Below are positions 39,627-50,374 of a DNA stretch of 64,000 bases, piece after piece. The stretch is from Corynebacterium sp. HMSC27B11 (lineage in GTDB: Bacteria > Actinomycetota > Actinomycetes > Mycobacteriales > Mycobacteriaceae), in NCBI RefSeq assembly GCF_001815985.1, contig NZ_KV823583.1, positions 1 to 64,000 of the forward strand, given 5' to 3'. How positions within the stretch are numbered: position 1 is the stretch's first letter; every line of letters starts with the position of its first letter. The notes beneath the pieces are model-generated. The model saw only the letters and a program-made list of their open reading frames with translations, was not told the origin of the DNA and searched no databases. The translations under genes were made by a program, and so were the position numbers.

Positions 39627-41132
39627 TTACCAGTCCGCGCCGTCGATGGCCTTGGTGTGATCGCGGACCTGCTCACCCTCAGCGTAGAGCGGCATGTCCT
39701 TCTTCGCCTGGTAGAACGGCACGTTGATCGGTGCCTCTGGCTTGCGGCCGCGGATCAGGTCTGCGGCCTTCTCGGCCAGCATCAGGACCGGGGAGTAGAT
39801 GTTGCCGTTGGTGACGATCGGCATGGCCGATGCGTCGACGACGTACAGGCCCTCCACGCCGTGGACCTGCATGCTCTCCGGGTCCACGACGGCCATCTCA
39901 TCGTCCGCGGAGCCCATCTTGGCGGTGCAGGATGGGTGCAGCGCGGTTTCGGCGTCGTTGCGCACCCACTCCAGGATCTCTTCGTCGGTCTGCACGGCGG
40001 CACCCGGGGAGATCTCGCCGTCGGTGAACTCGCGCATGGCATCGGTGTCCAGCAGCTCGCGGGACACCTTGATGGCCTCGACCCACTCGCGGCGATCCTG
40101 CTCGGTCTTCAGGTAGTTGAAGAGGATCTCCGGCTTCTCGTGCGGGTCGGTGCTCTTGATCTTCACGTGGCCGGAGGTATCGGAGTACATCGGGCCGACG
40201 TGGAACTGGAAGCCGTGCTCACCCTCCGGCTGGCTACCGTCGTAGCGGATGGCCATTGGGAGGAAGTGGAACATGAGGTTCGGGTAGTCCTCGTTCTCAT
40301 TGGAGCGAGCGAAGCCGCCGGCCTCGAAGTGGGAGCTAGCAACCGGGCCACGGCGGGTCAGCAGCCACTGCAGGCCGATGATCGGGCGCATCCACATCTT
40401 GTAGTACGGCTGGGAGCTGACCGGCTGGGTGCAGTTGTACTGGACATAAACCTCCAGGTGGTCCTGCAGGTTCTGGCCCACGCCCGGCAGGTGCTTGCGC
40501 ACGTCGATGCCCAGGGAGCTCAGGTGCTCCTTATCGCCGATTCCGGAGAGCTGCAGCAGCTGCGGGGTGTTGAACGCGCCGCCGCACAGGATCACCTTGT
40601 CCGCGTACACGCGACGGGTCTTGCCCTTCCAGGTGTACTCTGCGCCGATGGCCTTCGGTGCGGAGCCGTCGGCCGGCGCATCCTCGAAGAGAACCTTGGT
40701 CGTGAACGCCCGGGTGCGGATGTCCAGGTTCTTCCGGTTCATGATCGGGTGCAGGTATGCGCGCGCTGCAGAGTGGCGCTTGCCGTGGAAGATGGTGCGG
40801 TCGAAGGGGGCGAAGCCCTCCTGGCGGTAGCCGTTGACGTCGTTGGTCAGGTTGTAGCCTGCCTCCTGCACGGAGCGGAAGAAGGCCTGGAACAGTGGGC
40901 TGGTAGCCGGACCACGGGTCAGCTTCAGCGGGCCGTCGTGGCCACGGCGTGGGTCGTTCGGGTCGGCCGCCAGTGCGGTCTCCAGCTTGTTGAAGTAGGG
41001 GAGGACGTGGGCGTAATCCCAGTTCTCCATGCCCGGCAGTTTGCCCCACTTCTCGTAGTCCATCGGGTTACCGCGCTGGTAGATCATGCCGTTGACGGAG
41101 CCGGAACCGCCCAGCACCTTGCCGCGGGCGTG
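39627..41132 (-). pseudogene. betA: Truncated choline dehydrogenase (GMC oxidoreductase) betA
   Basis: The remaining 501 codons, read in the minus direction, begin at [21 protein letters not shown] and run without a stop to the normal GMC C-terminus. Intact are the substrate-domain stretch [15 protein letters not shown], the HPSCTAKMG active-site region and the terminal [19 protein letters not shown]. The first 80-90 residues are gone, including the GxGxxG FAD-binding motif and the start codon, so no active flavoenzyme is expected. The cut end is joined directly to a similarly cut BCCT gene on the other strand. BetA would oxidise choline to betaine aldehyde for BetB. Confidence 0.85.
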
Positions 41133-41135
41133 GCG
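41124..41135. other. Deletion junction joining betA and BCCT remnants
   Basis: On the left, minus-strand codons match GMC oxidoreductase up to the HARG stretch (to 41132). On the right, plus-strand codons match BCCT carriers from about [10 protein letters not shown] (41127-41133 onward). The two homologies meet within a few bases, with no intergenic sequence, start codon or promoter for either gene. Confidence 0.8.
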
Positions 41136-42509
41136 ACCCTGTCGGCTGTCTCCGGCGTGGATAAAGGCATCAAGCGCCTCTCCGAGTTCAACGTCATCCT
41201 CGCCATCACGCTGGCTGTCTACATCGTGGTCTCCGGGCAGACTGCCTTCCTCTTCGACGCACTCATCATGAACATCGGCGACTACGTCACGCAACTGCCG
41301 AGCATGTCCATGGACACCTATGCCTTCAGCGAGACCCCTGAAGAGACCAAGGAATGGCTGGGGGCCTGGACCCTGTTCTTCTGGGCCTGGTGGGTGGCCT
41401 GGGCGCCGTTCGTCGGCCTGTTCCTGGCCCGCATTTCCCGCGGCCGCACCCTGCGCCAGTTCGTGTTCGGCGTCCTGACCGTGCCGTTCCTGTTCATCCT
41501 GGGCTGGATGAGCTTCTTCGGAAACACCGCACTCAGCCGTGTCATCGGTGGCGATTCCGCCTTTGGTGAGGCCGCGGTTGCCGAACCACAGCGCGGCTTC
41601 TACGACCTGCTGGCATCCTCCCCGGGAGCGACCTTCCTGGTCGGCCTTTCCACGATGGTTGGTCTGCTGCTGTACATCACCTCGGCGGACTCCGGCGCAC
41701 TGGTGATGTCCAACTTCACCTCCAAGGTGACCGACTCCCGCCAGGACGGTCCCGTGTGGTCCCGTATCTTCTGGGCTGTCCTGGTCGGTGTTCTGACGAT
41801 CGTTCTCCTGCAGATCAATGGCGTGGAGACCGTCCAAAACGCCACGGTCGTCATGGGTCTGCCTTTCGCGATCGTGATGTACTTCATCATGCTGGGCCTG
41901 ATCCGCTCCCTGAAGCTGGAGACGATCCACAACGAGGCCCGGAGCGTGTCCATTCACGCCGCCATGTCCGGCCGTAGCTCTGGCGAGAAGGAGAAGGGCG
42001 CCTGGCTCCGTCGCCTCTCCCGCGCGTCGACCTGGCCTGGGGCGAAGGATGCTCAGAAGTTCATGTCCGAGACGGCCCGCCCTGCTCTGCAGGACGTCGC
42101 CGAGCAATTCAACAGCCGTGGTCTCAACGCCACCCTCGTCTCCGCGAAGGTGCCGGGTATCGACGTCAAGCAGCTGGATCTCACCGTCACCTTCGACGAA
42201 GAGCAGAGCTTCCGCTACCAGATCTACCCAGTCGAGCTTCCGGTCCCGACGTTCACCCGCTCCACCAGCGACGGCAGCGTCTACTACCGCCTGGAAGTCT
42301 TCGACCTCATGGGCTCCATGGGCTTCGACGTCTACGGCTATACGCAGGAACAGATCAAGGACAACATCATGGATCTGTACGAGCGTCACCTGGAATTCAT
42401 CCACATCCAGCGCAACCTGCCGGGTACCTCTGACCACTCCGACGGCGCTGAGCCCGTGCGAGCATGGACTGACGACCCGGGCCTTGCGGTAGACACGGAC
42501 GAGAAATAA
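41133..42509 (+). pseudogene. 5'-truncated BCCT-family betaine/choline transporter
   Basis: These 458 codons correspond to the part of a BCCT carrier after about residue 275, judged by alignment with the intact paralogue at 44236-46422. They keep the [24 protein letters not shown] core motif, the last membrane spans, and the long cytoplasmic C-terminal domain that continues to ENK-like TDEK at the end. The first five or six membrane spans and the start are missing. No stop codon interrupts the remnant, so the deletion looks recent. The ORF stays open upstream only as antisense of betA. betB follows after 39 bp. Confidence 0.85.
41366..41450 (+). repeat. Near-identical segment shared by the two BCCT genes, copy 1
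   Basis: These 85 nt match 45291-45375 with two mismatches; the first 51 nt (41366-41416) are identical. The rest of the two genes is clearly more diverged. Confidence 0.85.
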
Positions 42510-42548
42510 GCCGATCACCACCCACGTGATCCAAGAAAGGAAAACAGA

Positions 42549-44120
42549 ATGAGCACTGAGAAGCTCTTCGACCCAGCCGCCTCGCCCCTGCTGAAGGGCG
42601 TCCACAACAACGACGCGGTGGCGTCGCTGTTTATCGATGGCCAGTGGCAGCCCGCCGCCGACGGCGAGACCCGCACCATCATCAACCCGGCAGACGGCTC
42701 GGAGGTCGGTATCGTCTCCGAGGCGAGCGAGAAGGACACGATCCGCGCGATTGAGGTCGCCCGCCGCACCTTCGACAACGGTGAGTGGCGTGCTGTCCCC
42801 GCCGTGGAGCGCGGCAAGATCCTGGTCAAGGTCGCCGACTTGATCCGCGAGAATAAGAGCGAGTTCGCCCGCGCCGAGGCCGCCGACACCGGTAAGCGCC
42901 TCCCCGAGGCCGAGGCCGATATGGACGACATCGCTGACTCCTTCGACTACTTCGGCACCCTCGCCGGCCACGCCGCCGGACGCGTCGTCGACGCTGGGGA
43001 TCCGAACGTCCGCTCCCGCATCGACGCCGAACCCGTCGGTGTATGTGGCCTGATCACCCCGTGGAACTACCCGCTGCTGCAGGTGGCCTGGAAGGTCGCC
43101 CCAGCGCTCGCGGCGGGCAACACCTTCGTCCTCAAGCAGGCGGAGCTCACCCCGCACACCGCGATGATGCTGATGACCGTGCTGACCGAGGCCGGCGTGC
43201 CGGCTGGCGTGGCCAACCTCATCACCGGCGCTGGCGCTACCGCCGGCAACCCATTGTCCACCCACCCGGACGTGGACATGGTCTCGTTCACCGGTGGCCT
43301 GGTGACCGGAAAGCTCGTCGCCAAGCAGGCGGCGGAGACCGTCAAGCGCGTCGCCCTCGAGCTGGGCGGCAAGAATCCGAACGTCATCTTCGCCGACGCA
43401 GACTTCGACGCCGCGGTGGACAACGCCCTCAACGGTGGCTTCGTCCACTCCGGGCAGGTCTGCTCCGCAGGCGCCCGCATCATCGTCGAGGAATCCATCC
43501 ACGAGAAGTTCGTCGACGAGCTCGTGCGCCGTACTGAGGCCATCAAACTGGGCGGGCCGCTCGACGAGGCCGCTGAGACCGGCGCCCTCATCTCTGCTGA
43601 GCACCGCGACAAGGTGGCAGCCTACGTCGATCGCGCCCGCGAGCAGGGCGCGGATATCCGCACCGGCGGCAAGATCGCCGATGAGGCGGATAACCACGGT
43701 CCGCACGGCACCGGTAACACCGACCTGTCGAAGGGCTACTTCTACCTGCCGACCGTCATCGACGGCGCCACTCGGAAGATGGACTGCGTGTACGACGAGG
43801 CTTTCGGTCCGGTCGTCACGGTGGAGACCTTCCGCACCGAGGATGAGGCTGTGGCGATCGCTAATGACACGGAGTACGGCCTCGCCGGCGCCGTGTGGAC
43901 CAGCGACGCCGGTAAGGCGGAGCGAGTCACTGCGCGCCTGCGTCACGGCACGATCTGGATCAACGACTTCCACCCGTACCTGCCGCAGGCAGAATGGGGC
44001 GGCATGAAGCAGTCGGGCAACGGCCGGGAGCTGGGACCGACCGGCCTGGCTGAATACCAGGAGCAGAAGCACGTCTACCACAACATCGCGCCTGCGGTGA
44101 CCGGCTGGTTCCAGGGCTAA
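42549..44120 (+). CDS. betB: Betaine-aldehyde dehydrogenase
   Basis: This is an NAD(P)-dependent aldehyde dehydrogenase of 523 residues, assigned to betaine aldehyde because it sits with betA and BCCT carriers. The ALDH active site is complete: the catalytic Asn region in [11 protein letters not shown], the general-base Glu in LELGGKNPN (about residue 275), and the nucleophilic Cys in [11 protein letters not shown] (about residue 309). An AAGAAAGGA SD lies before ATG 42549. With betA broken, its substrate would have to come from imported betaine aldehyde or another choline oxidase. Confidence 0.92.
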   Translation: MSTEKLFDPAASPLLKGVHNNDAVASLFIDGQWQPAADGETRTIINPADGSEVGIVSEASEKDTIRAIEVARRTFDNGEWRAVPAVERGKILVKVADLIRENKSEFARAEAADTGKRLPEAEADMDDIADSFDYFGTLAGHAAGRVVDAGDPNVRSRIDAEPVGVCGLITPWNYPLLQVAWKVAPALAAGNTFVLKQAELTPHTAMMLMTVLTEAGVPAGVANLITGAGATAGNPLSTHPDVDMVSFTGGLVTGKLVAKQAAETVKRVALELGGKNPNVIFADADFDAAVDNALNGGFVHSGQVCSAGARIIVEESIHEKFVDELVRRTEAIKLGGPLDEAAETGALISAEHRDKVAAYVDRAREQGADIRTGGKIADEADNHGPHGTGNTDLSKGYFYLPTVIDGATRKMDCVYDEAFGPVVTVETFRTEDEAVAIANDTEYGLAGAVWTSDAGKAERVTARLRHGTIWINDFHPYLPQAEWGGMKQSGNGRELGPTGLAEYQEQKHVYHNIAPAVTGWFQG

Positions 44121-44235
44121 AGTCTCTGCCCAGAACCTCAAAGGCTCCTGCGGGAAACCTGAGACTCCACTAGGGTGGAGGAGTGGTATAGCGCACATTT
44201 GCGGCTGACCAAAGGTTTTCTCCAAGGAGTCAGGA

Positions 44236-46422
44236 ATGGCAGATTCTGCACGCACAGCGGCGGGGAGCGAGGCTCCAGCCAAGGAAAAGGGTGCCTCCCG
44301 CATCCGAACTTTGCTTGGCAAGCCCGCACCCGCCGAAGCAAAAATGAAAAAGGGTGACGAGGCCAACTGGCCCGTCATTATCACGACGCTCGTGGTCACG
44401 GTCGCCGTCGCTATTTGGGCGGCCGCCGGGGCCGAGAGCTTCGACAAGATCGTCGGCGGCACGGCCAGCTGGCTGACCGGAAACTTCGGCTGGCTATACG
44501 TCGCCGTCGTGGCGATCACTCTGATCTTCATGATCTGGCTGGCCGCCTCCAAGGCCGGCAATATTCGGCTGGGACCCGATCACTCCCGCCCCCAATACTC
44601 CCTCTTCTCTTGGTCCGCGATGCTCTTCGCTGCGGGTATTGGCATTGGAATCCTGTTCTACTCCGTCGCCGAGCCGCTGGCGCAGTACGCTAATCCGCCG
44701 GTTGGTCCGGGCGAGACCGAGGAGGCGATGAAGGAGGCCGTGCTGTGGACTCTGTTCCACTACGGCATCTCCGGCTGGGGGCTCTACGCCCTGATGGGCC
44801 TGGCCTTCGGCTACTACGCCTACCGCCTCAATATGCCGCTGGCGATTCGTAGCGCCCTGTATCCGCTGATCGGTAAGCGAATCCACGGACCCATCGGCGA
44901 TGCGGTCGATATCGCCGCCCTGCTGGGCACCGTCTTCGGCGTCGCCGCCTCGCTGGGTATCGGCGTGGTGCAGCTGAACTTCGGCCTGAACCTCGTCTTC
45001 GACCTGCCAGAGGGCAAGGCCATGCAGATCGCGCTGGTGGTGCTGGCTGTCGCTGCGGCCACCCTTTCCGCCGTGTCGGGCGTGGATAAGGGCATTAAGC
45101 GCCTCTCGGAGTGGAACGTCTACCTCGCCGTCGCGCTGCTCGTCATCGTCGTCGCTGGTGGCCGCACCGGCTGGCTCTTCGACTCCCTCGTGAAGAATAT
45201 GGGTGACTACCTGACCACCCTGCCACGCTGGACCTTCGAGACCTTCTCCTACACGACCACCCCGGCCTCCACCCAAGAGTGGATGGCCAACTGGACCCTG
45301 TTCTTCTGGGCCTGGTGGGTGGCCTGGGCGCCGTTCGTCGGACTGTTCCTGGCCCGCATTTCCCGTGGCCGCACCTTCCGTCAGTTCATCGTCGGCACCC
45401 TGCTGGTTCCGTTCCTGTTCCTGGCGCTGTGGGCATCCTTCTTGGGCAACATGGCCCTCGACCGCGTCGTTAACAACGGCGACCACGACCTGCTGGAGCA
45501 GACCGTTAACTCACCGGAACGCGGTTTCTACATGGTGCTGGAAGGCCTGCCGTGGCCGACGCTGGCGCTGGTGCTGGCGATGATCGTCGGCCTGCTGTTC
45601 TTCGTCACCTCCGCGGACTCCGGTGCGCTGGTGATGGCGAAGTTCTCCTCCCGCACCACCGACCCGGCAGCCGATGGCGCGGTCTGGCTACGCGTGCTGT
45701 GGGCTGTTGCCGTCGCTGTGCTGACGGTCGCGATGCTGCAGGTCGACGGCATCGGCACCCTGCAGATGGCGACATTGATCATGGGACTGCCGTTCATGAT
45801 CGTGGTCTTCCTCATCATGGCCGGCCTGGTGCTCTCAGTCAGACAAGAGGTCCTACAGATGGACTCCCGTGCAGTCGCCCTGCACGGGGCGATCTCCGGG
45901 CGCACGGATAGCCAGCATGGTGATTGGCGCACCCGCGTGGAGCGCGCCGGCACGTGGCCGACCGCCGAACAGTCGCAGTCCTTCATCATGGAGGTCGCCA
46001 AGCCGGCTCTGAAGGACGTCACCGAGGAGCTGATGAACAATGGCCACGAGGCAACGTTGACCACGGTGGCTGACGAGCACACCGGTATCAACCAGCTCGA
46101 CCTGTTCGTCACCTTCAAGGGCGATCCGGACTTCCGCTACCAGCTCTACCCAATCGAGGAGCGCCTGCCGAAGTTCGCCCGCCGAGGCAGCCACGGCGCG
46201 AATTACTACCGCGTCGAGGTCTTCGGCATCAACGGCTCCCTGGGCTACGACGTCTTCGGCTACACCCGCGAGCAACTCATCGCGAACGTGCTGGACCTGT
46301 TTGAACGACACATGGAGTACCTGCACATGCAGCGGAACCAGCCGGGCGAGACCGACCTCTCGGCCTACAACACCGAGATCCCGGAGTGGCAGGAGGACTT
46401 CGGCGAGAACCACGCCAACTAA
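44236..46422 (+). CDS. BCCT-family glycine betaine/choline transporter
   Basis: This intact 728-residue secondary transporter has an N-terminal cytoplasmic tail (1-50), 12 membrane spans (about 50-555) and a long C-terminal cytoplasmic domain (about 560-728). BCCT landmarks are [46 protein letters not shown] and the Trp-rich [17 protein letters not shown]. The domain after the membrane part (from about [13 protein letters not shown]) is shared with the truncated paralogue upstream. A CAAGGAG SD precedes ATG 44236. Choline versus betaine specificity cannot be decided. Confidence 0.93.
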   Translation: MADSARTAAGSEAPAKEKGASRIRTLLGKPAPAEAKMKKGDEANWPVIITTLVVTVAVAIWAAAGAESFDKIVGGTASWLTGNFGWLYVAVVAITLIFMIWLAASKAGNIRLGPDHSRPQYSLFSWSAMLFAAGIGIGILFYSVAEPLAQYANPPVGPGETEEAMKEAVLWTLFHYGISGWGLYALMGLAFGYYAYRLNMPLAIRSALYPLIGKRIHGPIGDAVDIAALLGTVFGVAASLGIGVVQLNFGLNLVFDLPEGKAMQIALVVLAVAAATLSAVSGVDKGIKRLSEWNVYLAVALLVIVVAGGRTGWLFDSLVKNMGDYLTTLPRWTFETFSYTTTPASTQEWMANWTLFFWAWWVAWAPFVGLFLARISRGRTFRQFIVGTLLVPFLFLALWASFLGNMALDRVVNNGDHDLLEQTVNSPERGFYMVLEGLPWPTLALVLAMIVGLLFFVTSADSGALVMAKFSSRTTDPAADGAVWLRVLWAVAVAVLTVAMLQVDGIGTLQMATLIMGLPFMIVVFLIMAGLVLSVRQEVLQMDSRAVALHGAISGRTDSQHGDWRTRVERAGTWPTAEQSQSFIMEVAKPALKDVTEELMNNGHEATLTTVADEHTGINQLDLFVTFKGDPDFRYQLYPIEERLPKFARRGSHGANYYRVEVFGINGSLGYDVFGYTREQLIANVLDLFERHMEYLHMQRNQPGETDLSAYNTEIPEWQEDFGENHAN
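45291..45375 (+). repeat. Near-identical segment shared by the two BCCT genes, copy 2
   Basis: This is the partner of 41366-41450, in direct orientation about 3.9 kb apart. It encodes the core Trp-rich span and the following loop. Confidence 0.85.
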
Positions 46423-46489
46423 TAAGCGTCTTGCGCCAGCACAGGCTCGCTCCGGGTGAACCTGGTGCAAACCGGCACAGCCCGGCACC

Positions 46490-46503
46490 TACAATGGCTT
46501 AAA
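46490..46503 (+). promoter_or_regulatory. Predicted leaderless promoter of tex
   Basis: TACAAT (46490-46495) is 7 nt ahead of ATG 46503, and no SD is present. Confidence 0.6.
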
Positions 46504-48866
46504 TGATCGCAGAGATTTTAGCCGAGGAACTAGGTGCCGGGCTGTCGCACGTCCAGGCCACCATCGCCCTGCTCGACGAGGGCAATACGGTTCCCTTTAT
46601 CGCCCGCTACCGCAAAGAAATCACTGGCGGGATGGATGATTCCCAGATCCGCCAGCTGGACACCCGCCTGAATTACCTGCGGGAGCTGGAGGAGCGTAAG
46701 GAAACTATTCTCAAGGCCATCGAGGAGCAGGGCAAGCTGACCGACAAACTTGCCGCCGAGATCCGCGCCGTGCAGACGAAGTCCCGCCTCGAGGACCTCT
46801 ACCTGCCCTATAAGAAAACTCGGAAGACCAAGGCCACCATCGCCCGCGACGCTGGGCTGGAGCCACTCGCGGACACGCTGCTGGCCCCGGGGGTCGCCGA
46901 AGACCCGGCAAGCATCGCCGAGGGCTACCTCTGCGAAGGATTCGAGGACACCAAGGCAGCACTGGCCGGGGCACGCGCCATCGTCGTCGAGCGAATCGCC
47001 ACGGACGCGGACCTGGTTGGCGAAGTCCGTGAGGAGTTCTTCAACCGAGGTGTCGCCGAGGTCGGCGTCGTCGATGGGAAAGAAACAGAAGGGGCGAAGT
47101 ACCGGGACTACTTCGACTTCTCCGAGCCACTCGACAAGCTCCCCAGCCACCGCATCCTCGCCATCCTGCGTGGCGAGAGTGAGGGCGTGCTCCACGTGAA
47201 CCTCACGGGAGGGGAGGAGGACGAGTTCTACCAGGGAATCATCGCCGACAGGTTGGATCTCGGCCCGCAGGAGGATGCGGCCGATAAATTCCGCGCCGAG
47301 TGCGTCCGCTTCGGCTGGCGCACCAAGCTCGCCGTCAGCTCCGCCGTGGACGCCCGGGTGAAGTTGAAGGAGCGGGCGGACGCCTCCGCCGTGGATGTCT
47401 TCGCGAAGAACCTGCGCGACCTCCTGCTCGCCGCACCCGCCGGCCAGCGGGCCACCCTGGGGCTGGACCCTGGCTACCGTAACGGTGTGAAGTGCGCGGT
47501 CGTGGACGCCACCGGCAAGGTGGTGGACACGATCATCGTCTACCCGCACTCCGGGGCCGCGAAGTGGGAACAGGCTCGTACCCAGCTTGCGGGTCTGGTT
47601 GCCGAGCACGGCGTCGAACTGCTCGCGGTGGGTAACGGGACGGCCAGCCGCGAGACCGAGAAGCTCGCCCGGGAGATTGCCGATCTCATCGCCGAGGCCA
47701 GCGGGAAGCGCCCGACCCCGGTCATCGTCAGCGAGGCAGGGGCCTCCGTCTACTCTGCCTCCGAGGTTGCGTCGCGGGAGTTCCCGGACATGGATGTCTC
47801 CCTGCGTGGCGCGGTCTCGATCGCCCGGCGCCTGCAAGATCCGCTGGCTGAGCTGGTGAAGATCGACCCGAAGTCCATCGGGGTGGGGCAGTACCAGCAC
47901 GACGTCAACCAGACGTGGCTGACCCACTCCCTGGACTCGGTGGTCGAGGATGCCGTGAACTCGGTCGGGGTGGACGTCAACTCCGCCAGTGCCGAGCTGC
48001 TCGAACGGGTCGCGGGAATTACGAAATCCGTGGCAGAGAATATCGTCACGCACAGGCACGACAACGGTGCCTTTCGCTCCCGCAAGGAACTGCTGAAGGT
48101 GCCGCGCCTGGGCCCACGCGCCTTCGAACAGTCCGCCGGCTTCCTCCGCATTCATGACGGGGAGGACCCGCTGGACGCCTCCGCCGTCCACCCCGAGGCC
48201 TACACTCTGGTGCGCGCCATCACGGAGGACACCGGGGTGGCGGTGCCACAACTGATCGGCAACTCCGCGGTGCTCACGAAGCTGCGACCGGCGGATTACG
48301 CAAACGAGACTTTCGGTGTGCCGACGGTGCGCGACGTGCTCGCAGAGCTGGATAAGCCAGGCCGTGACCCACGCCCGAGCTTCAAGACTGCGAGCCTGGC
48401 CGAGGGGGTGGAGAAGGTCTCCGACGTGCGCCCCGGCATGGTGCTGGAGGGCACGGTGACCAATGTGGCCGCCTTCGGCGCCTTCGTCGATATCGGAGTG
48501 CACCAGGACGGCCTCGTCCACGTCTCCGCGATGGCCGACCGATTCGTCCAGGACCCCCACGAGGTGGTCCACTCCGGTCAGGTCGTCAAGGTGAAGGTGA
48601 TGGACGTCGACGTCGACCGACAGCGCATCGGCCTGAGCCTGCGCCTGAGCGACGAGCCAGGTGGTGACCAGGGGTCCGGCTCCGGTCGGGCAGGTCGCCG
48701 CGGGGAGGCAGGAGAGAGGAATTCCCGGGCTGGCCGGGGACGCAATCGTGGTGGACAGCGTGGCGACAATCGTGGTGGTTCCCGTGGCAAGCGGGGTGGA
48801 CAGCGCGGCGGCGGTTCAACAGCCGGTGGCGCAATGGCCGCTGCTCTCAAGCAGGCCGGCTTCTAG
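46503..48866 (+). CDS. tex: Tex-like RNA-binding transcription accessory protein
   Basis: The 787-residue protein has the complete Tex architecture. An N-terminal helical region (TVPFIARYRKEITGGMDDSQIRQL) is followed by a YqgF/RNase H-like domain (LGLDPGYRNGVKCAVVDATGKV, about residue 320). Helix-hairpin-helix motifs (VNSASAELLERVAGI) come next, then an S1 RNA-binding domain near residue 645 (GMVLEGTVTNVAAFGAFVDIG). The last 70 residues are an Arg/Gly-rich tail typical of RNA-binding proteins. Tex homologues act in transcription and RNA quality control and are broadly conserved. Confidence 0.95.
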   Translation: MIAEILAEELGAGLSHVQATIALLDEGNTVPFIARYRKEITGGMDDSQIRQLDTRLNYLRELEERKETILKAIEEQGKLTDKLAAEIRAVQTKSRLEDLYLPYKKTRKTKATIARDAGLEPLADTLLAPGVAEDPASIAEGYLCEGFEDTKAALAGARAIVVERIATDADLVGEVREEFFNRGVAEVGVVDGKETEGAKYRDYFDFSEPLDKLPSHRILAILRGESEGVLHVNLTGGEEDEFYQGIIADRLDLGPQEDAADKFRAECVRFGWRTKLAVSSAVDARVKLKERADASAVDVFAKNLRDLLLAAPAGQRATLGLDPGYRNGVKCAVVDATGKVVDTIIVYPHSGAAKWEQARTQLAGLVAEHGVELLAVGNGTASRETEKLAREIADLIAEASGKRPTPVIVSEAGASVYSASEVASREFPDMDVSLRGAVSIARRLQDPLAELVKIDPKSIGVGQYQHDVNQTWLTHSLDSVVEDAVNSVGVDVNSASAELLERVAGITKSVAENIVTHRHDNGAFRSRKELLKVPRLGPRAFEQSAGFLRIHDGEDPLDASAVHPEAYTLVRAITEDTGVAVPQLIGNSAVLTKLRPADYANETFGVPTVRDVLAELDKPGRDPRPSFKTASLAEGVEKVSDVRPGMVLEGTVTNVAAFGAFVDIGVHQDGLVHVSAMADRFVQDPHEVVHSGQVVKVKVMDVDVDRQRIGLSLRLSDEPGGDQGSGSGRAGRRGEAGERNSRAGRGRNRGGQRGDNRGGSRGKRGGQRGGGSTAGGAMAAALKQAGF

Positions 48867-48871
48867 CTGGT

Positions 48872-48902
48872 TTGGTTTCTGCCGAATCGGCTGGCATACT
48901 AT
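48872..48902 (+). promoter_or_regulatory. Predicted promoter of rplS
   Basis: TTGGTT (48872-48877), a 17-bp spacer and CATACT (48895-48900), or the overlapping TACTAT (48897-48902), form a plausible sigma-A promoter. It predicts a leader of about 90 nt before rplS. Confidence 0.45.
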
Positions 48903-48996
48903 CCGAGTTAACTATGTTCCGGGTACGAACCCGTAGGCGCGATGAGCATCGAAAAGCCGCGAGGATCCTCTATCCAGGCAAGCAAAGGATTAATCC

Positions 48997-49338
48997 ATGC
49001 ATATTCTTGACAAGGTCGATGCAGCACAGCTGCGCGACGATATCCCAGAGTTCCGCGCAGGTGACACCGTTGACGTGCACCTGAAGGTCATCGAGGGCAG
49101 CAAGTCCCGCGTGCAGGTCTTCCGTGGCGTTGTGATCAAGCGCCAGGGCTCCGGCATCCGCGAGACCTTCACCGTCCGCAAGGTCTCCTTCGGCATCGGC
49201 GTGGAGCGCACCATCCCAGTGCACTCCCCGAACATCGACAAGCTCGAGGTTCTGTCCCGCGGTAAGGTCCGTCGCGCGAAGCTGTACTACCTGCGCGATC
49301 GCCACGGCAAGGCAGCCAAGATCAAGGAGAAGCGCTAA
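48997..49338 (+). CDS. rplS: 50S ribosomal protein L19
   Basis: The 113-residue protein is a standard L19, located at the 30S-50S interface. The sequence has the family's [57 protein letters not shown] and [19 protein letters not shown] stretches. It is monocistronic here, with its own predicted promoter and a strong terminator. Confidence 0.97.
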   Translation: MHILDKVDAAQLRDDIPEFRAGDTVDVHLKVIEGSKSRVQVFRGVVIKRQGSGIRETFTVRKVSFGIGVERTIPVHSPNIDKLEVLSRGKVRRAKLYYLRDRHGKAAKIKEKR

Positions 49339-49367
49339 TCTGCGCCACCGCACATTGTGCGCGTGAG

Positions 49368-49401
49368 AGGGGAACGGAAGTCACTTCCGTTCCCCTTTTT
49401 T
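49368..49401 (+). terminator. Intrinsic terminator of rplS
   Basis: A perfect 13-bp stem (49368-49380 with 49384-49396) has a 3-nt loop and is followed by a run of six T (49396-49401). Confidence 0.93.
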
Positions 49402-49464
49402 CTTGCCTGACTGAGGTGGTGACCCGGGGAATGGAACGTCCCAGTGCCGCAGGTGGCCGCCTGG

Positions 49465-49479
49465 TAGTCTGAACCCTTG
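49465..49479 (+). promoter_or_regulatory. Predicted leaderless promoter of lepB
   Basis: TAGTCT (49465-49470) is 8 nt before GTG 49479, without an SD. Confidence 0.5.
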
Positions 49480-50372
49480 TGACTACCGATCCCAAGAAGC
49501 ACCAGCCCAACCCCGACGCAACGGCCCCGCACGCAGGCGGCGCTGAGCCTCAGCAGGCGACAGGCCATGCCGCTGCGCAGCCGGGGGATGGGCCAGCACG
49601 TGCAGGGGAGGCCACGGCCACCGACAAGCCCAAGGCCACCAGCGAGTCGCAGGATAAGGCCAAGGAGAAGAAGACCTACCCGTGGTGGGTGGAGATGCCC
49701 ATCATCCTGGTTGCCACCATGCTGATTCTTGGCATGTTCAATATCTTCGTCGGCAGGCTCTACCTGATCCCGTCCGAATCCATGGAGCCCACCCTGCACG
49801 GCTGCGAGGGGTGCACGAATGACCGGATCTTCGTCAATAAGCTCGCCTACCTCGGTGGTAAAGAGCCGAAGCCGGGGGACGTCGTCGTCTTTGTCGGTGA
49901 GGACTCCTGGAACACGACCTACGTCTCCCAGCGTTCGGACAATGGGCTGATCAAGGGGCTGCAGAACGCCGGCAGCATGATCGGCATCATTGCCCCGGAT
50001 GAAAACGCCCTGGTCAAGCGAGTCATCGCCACCGGTGGGCAGACTGTCCAGTGCCGCCCCGGCGACCCCGGCGTGATGGTCGACGGCAAGAAGGTGGACG
50101 ATTCCTACACGATGAGCCCGTTGGTGAACCCGGTGGACCCGGCAACCGGCTCCGATGCCTGCCAGGGAGAGTACTTCGGCCCCATCACCGTGCCGGATGA
50201 CCACCTGTGGCTGATGGGCGACAACCGCACCAACTCCCTGGACTCCCGCGGCCACGTGGGCGACGAGCACCAGGGCACCATCCCGGTGGAGAACGTGGTG
50301 GGTAAGGTCTCCGCACGTGTGCTGCCGATCGACCGCATCGGCGGGGTCGCTCACCTGGATATCCAGCAGTAG
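49479..50372 (+). CDS. lepB: Signal peptidase I
   Basis: LepB removes Sec signal peptides at the outer face of the membrane. The 297-residue protein has an extended disordered N-terminal tail (about 1-65, Ala/Pro/Lys-rich), one membrane span (about 70-92), and the catalytic Ser in LIPSESMEPTL near residue 101. The catalytic Lys is in LVKRVIATGG near residue 181, and box E is GDNRTNSLDSRGH near residue 247. An insertion with a Cys pair (HGCEGCTND) follows the serine motif. It lies between rplS and rnhB, as in other actinomycetes. Confidence 0.95.
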   Translation: MTTDPKKHQPNPDATAPHAGGAEPQQATGHAAAQPGDGPARAGEATATDKPKATSESQDKAKEKKTYPWWVEMPIILVATMLILGMFNIFVGRLYLIPSESMEPTLHGCEGCTNDRIFVNKLAYLGGKEPKPGDVVVFVGEDSWNTTYVSQRSDNGLIKGLQNAGSMIGIIAPDENALVKRVIATGGQTVQCRPGDPGVMVDGKKVDDSYTMSPLVNPVDPATGSDACQGEYFGPITVPDDHLWLMGDNRTNSLDSRGHVGDEHQGTIPVENVVGKVSARVLPIDRIGGVAHLDIQQ

Positions 50373-50374
50373 CC

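Noticed and set aside
39657-41132. Plus-strand extension upstream of the BCCT remnant
   Set aside because: It is antisense to betA and has no transporter-like sequence until the junction; the apparent start at 39657 is not a gene start.
39627-44561. A single 1644-codon minus-strand open frame
   Set aside because: Only its C-terminal 501 codons resemble a protein family (GMC oxidoreductase). The rest is antisense to the BCCT remnant and betB and reads as a GC-rich shadow frame.
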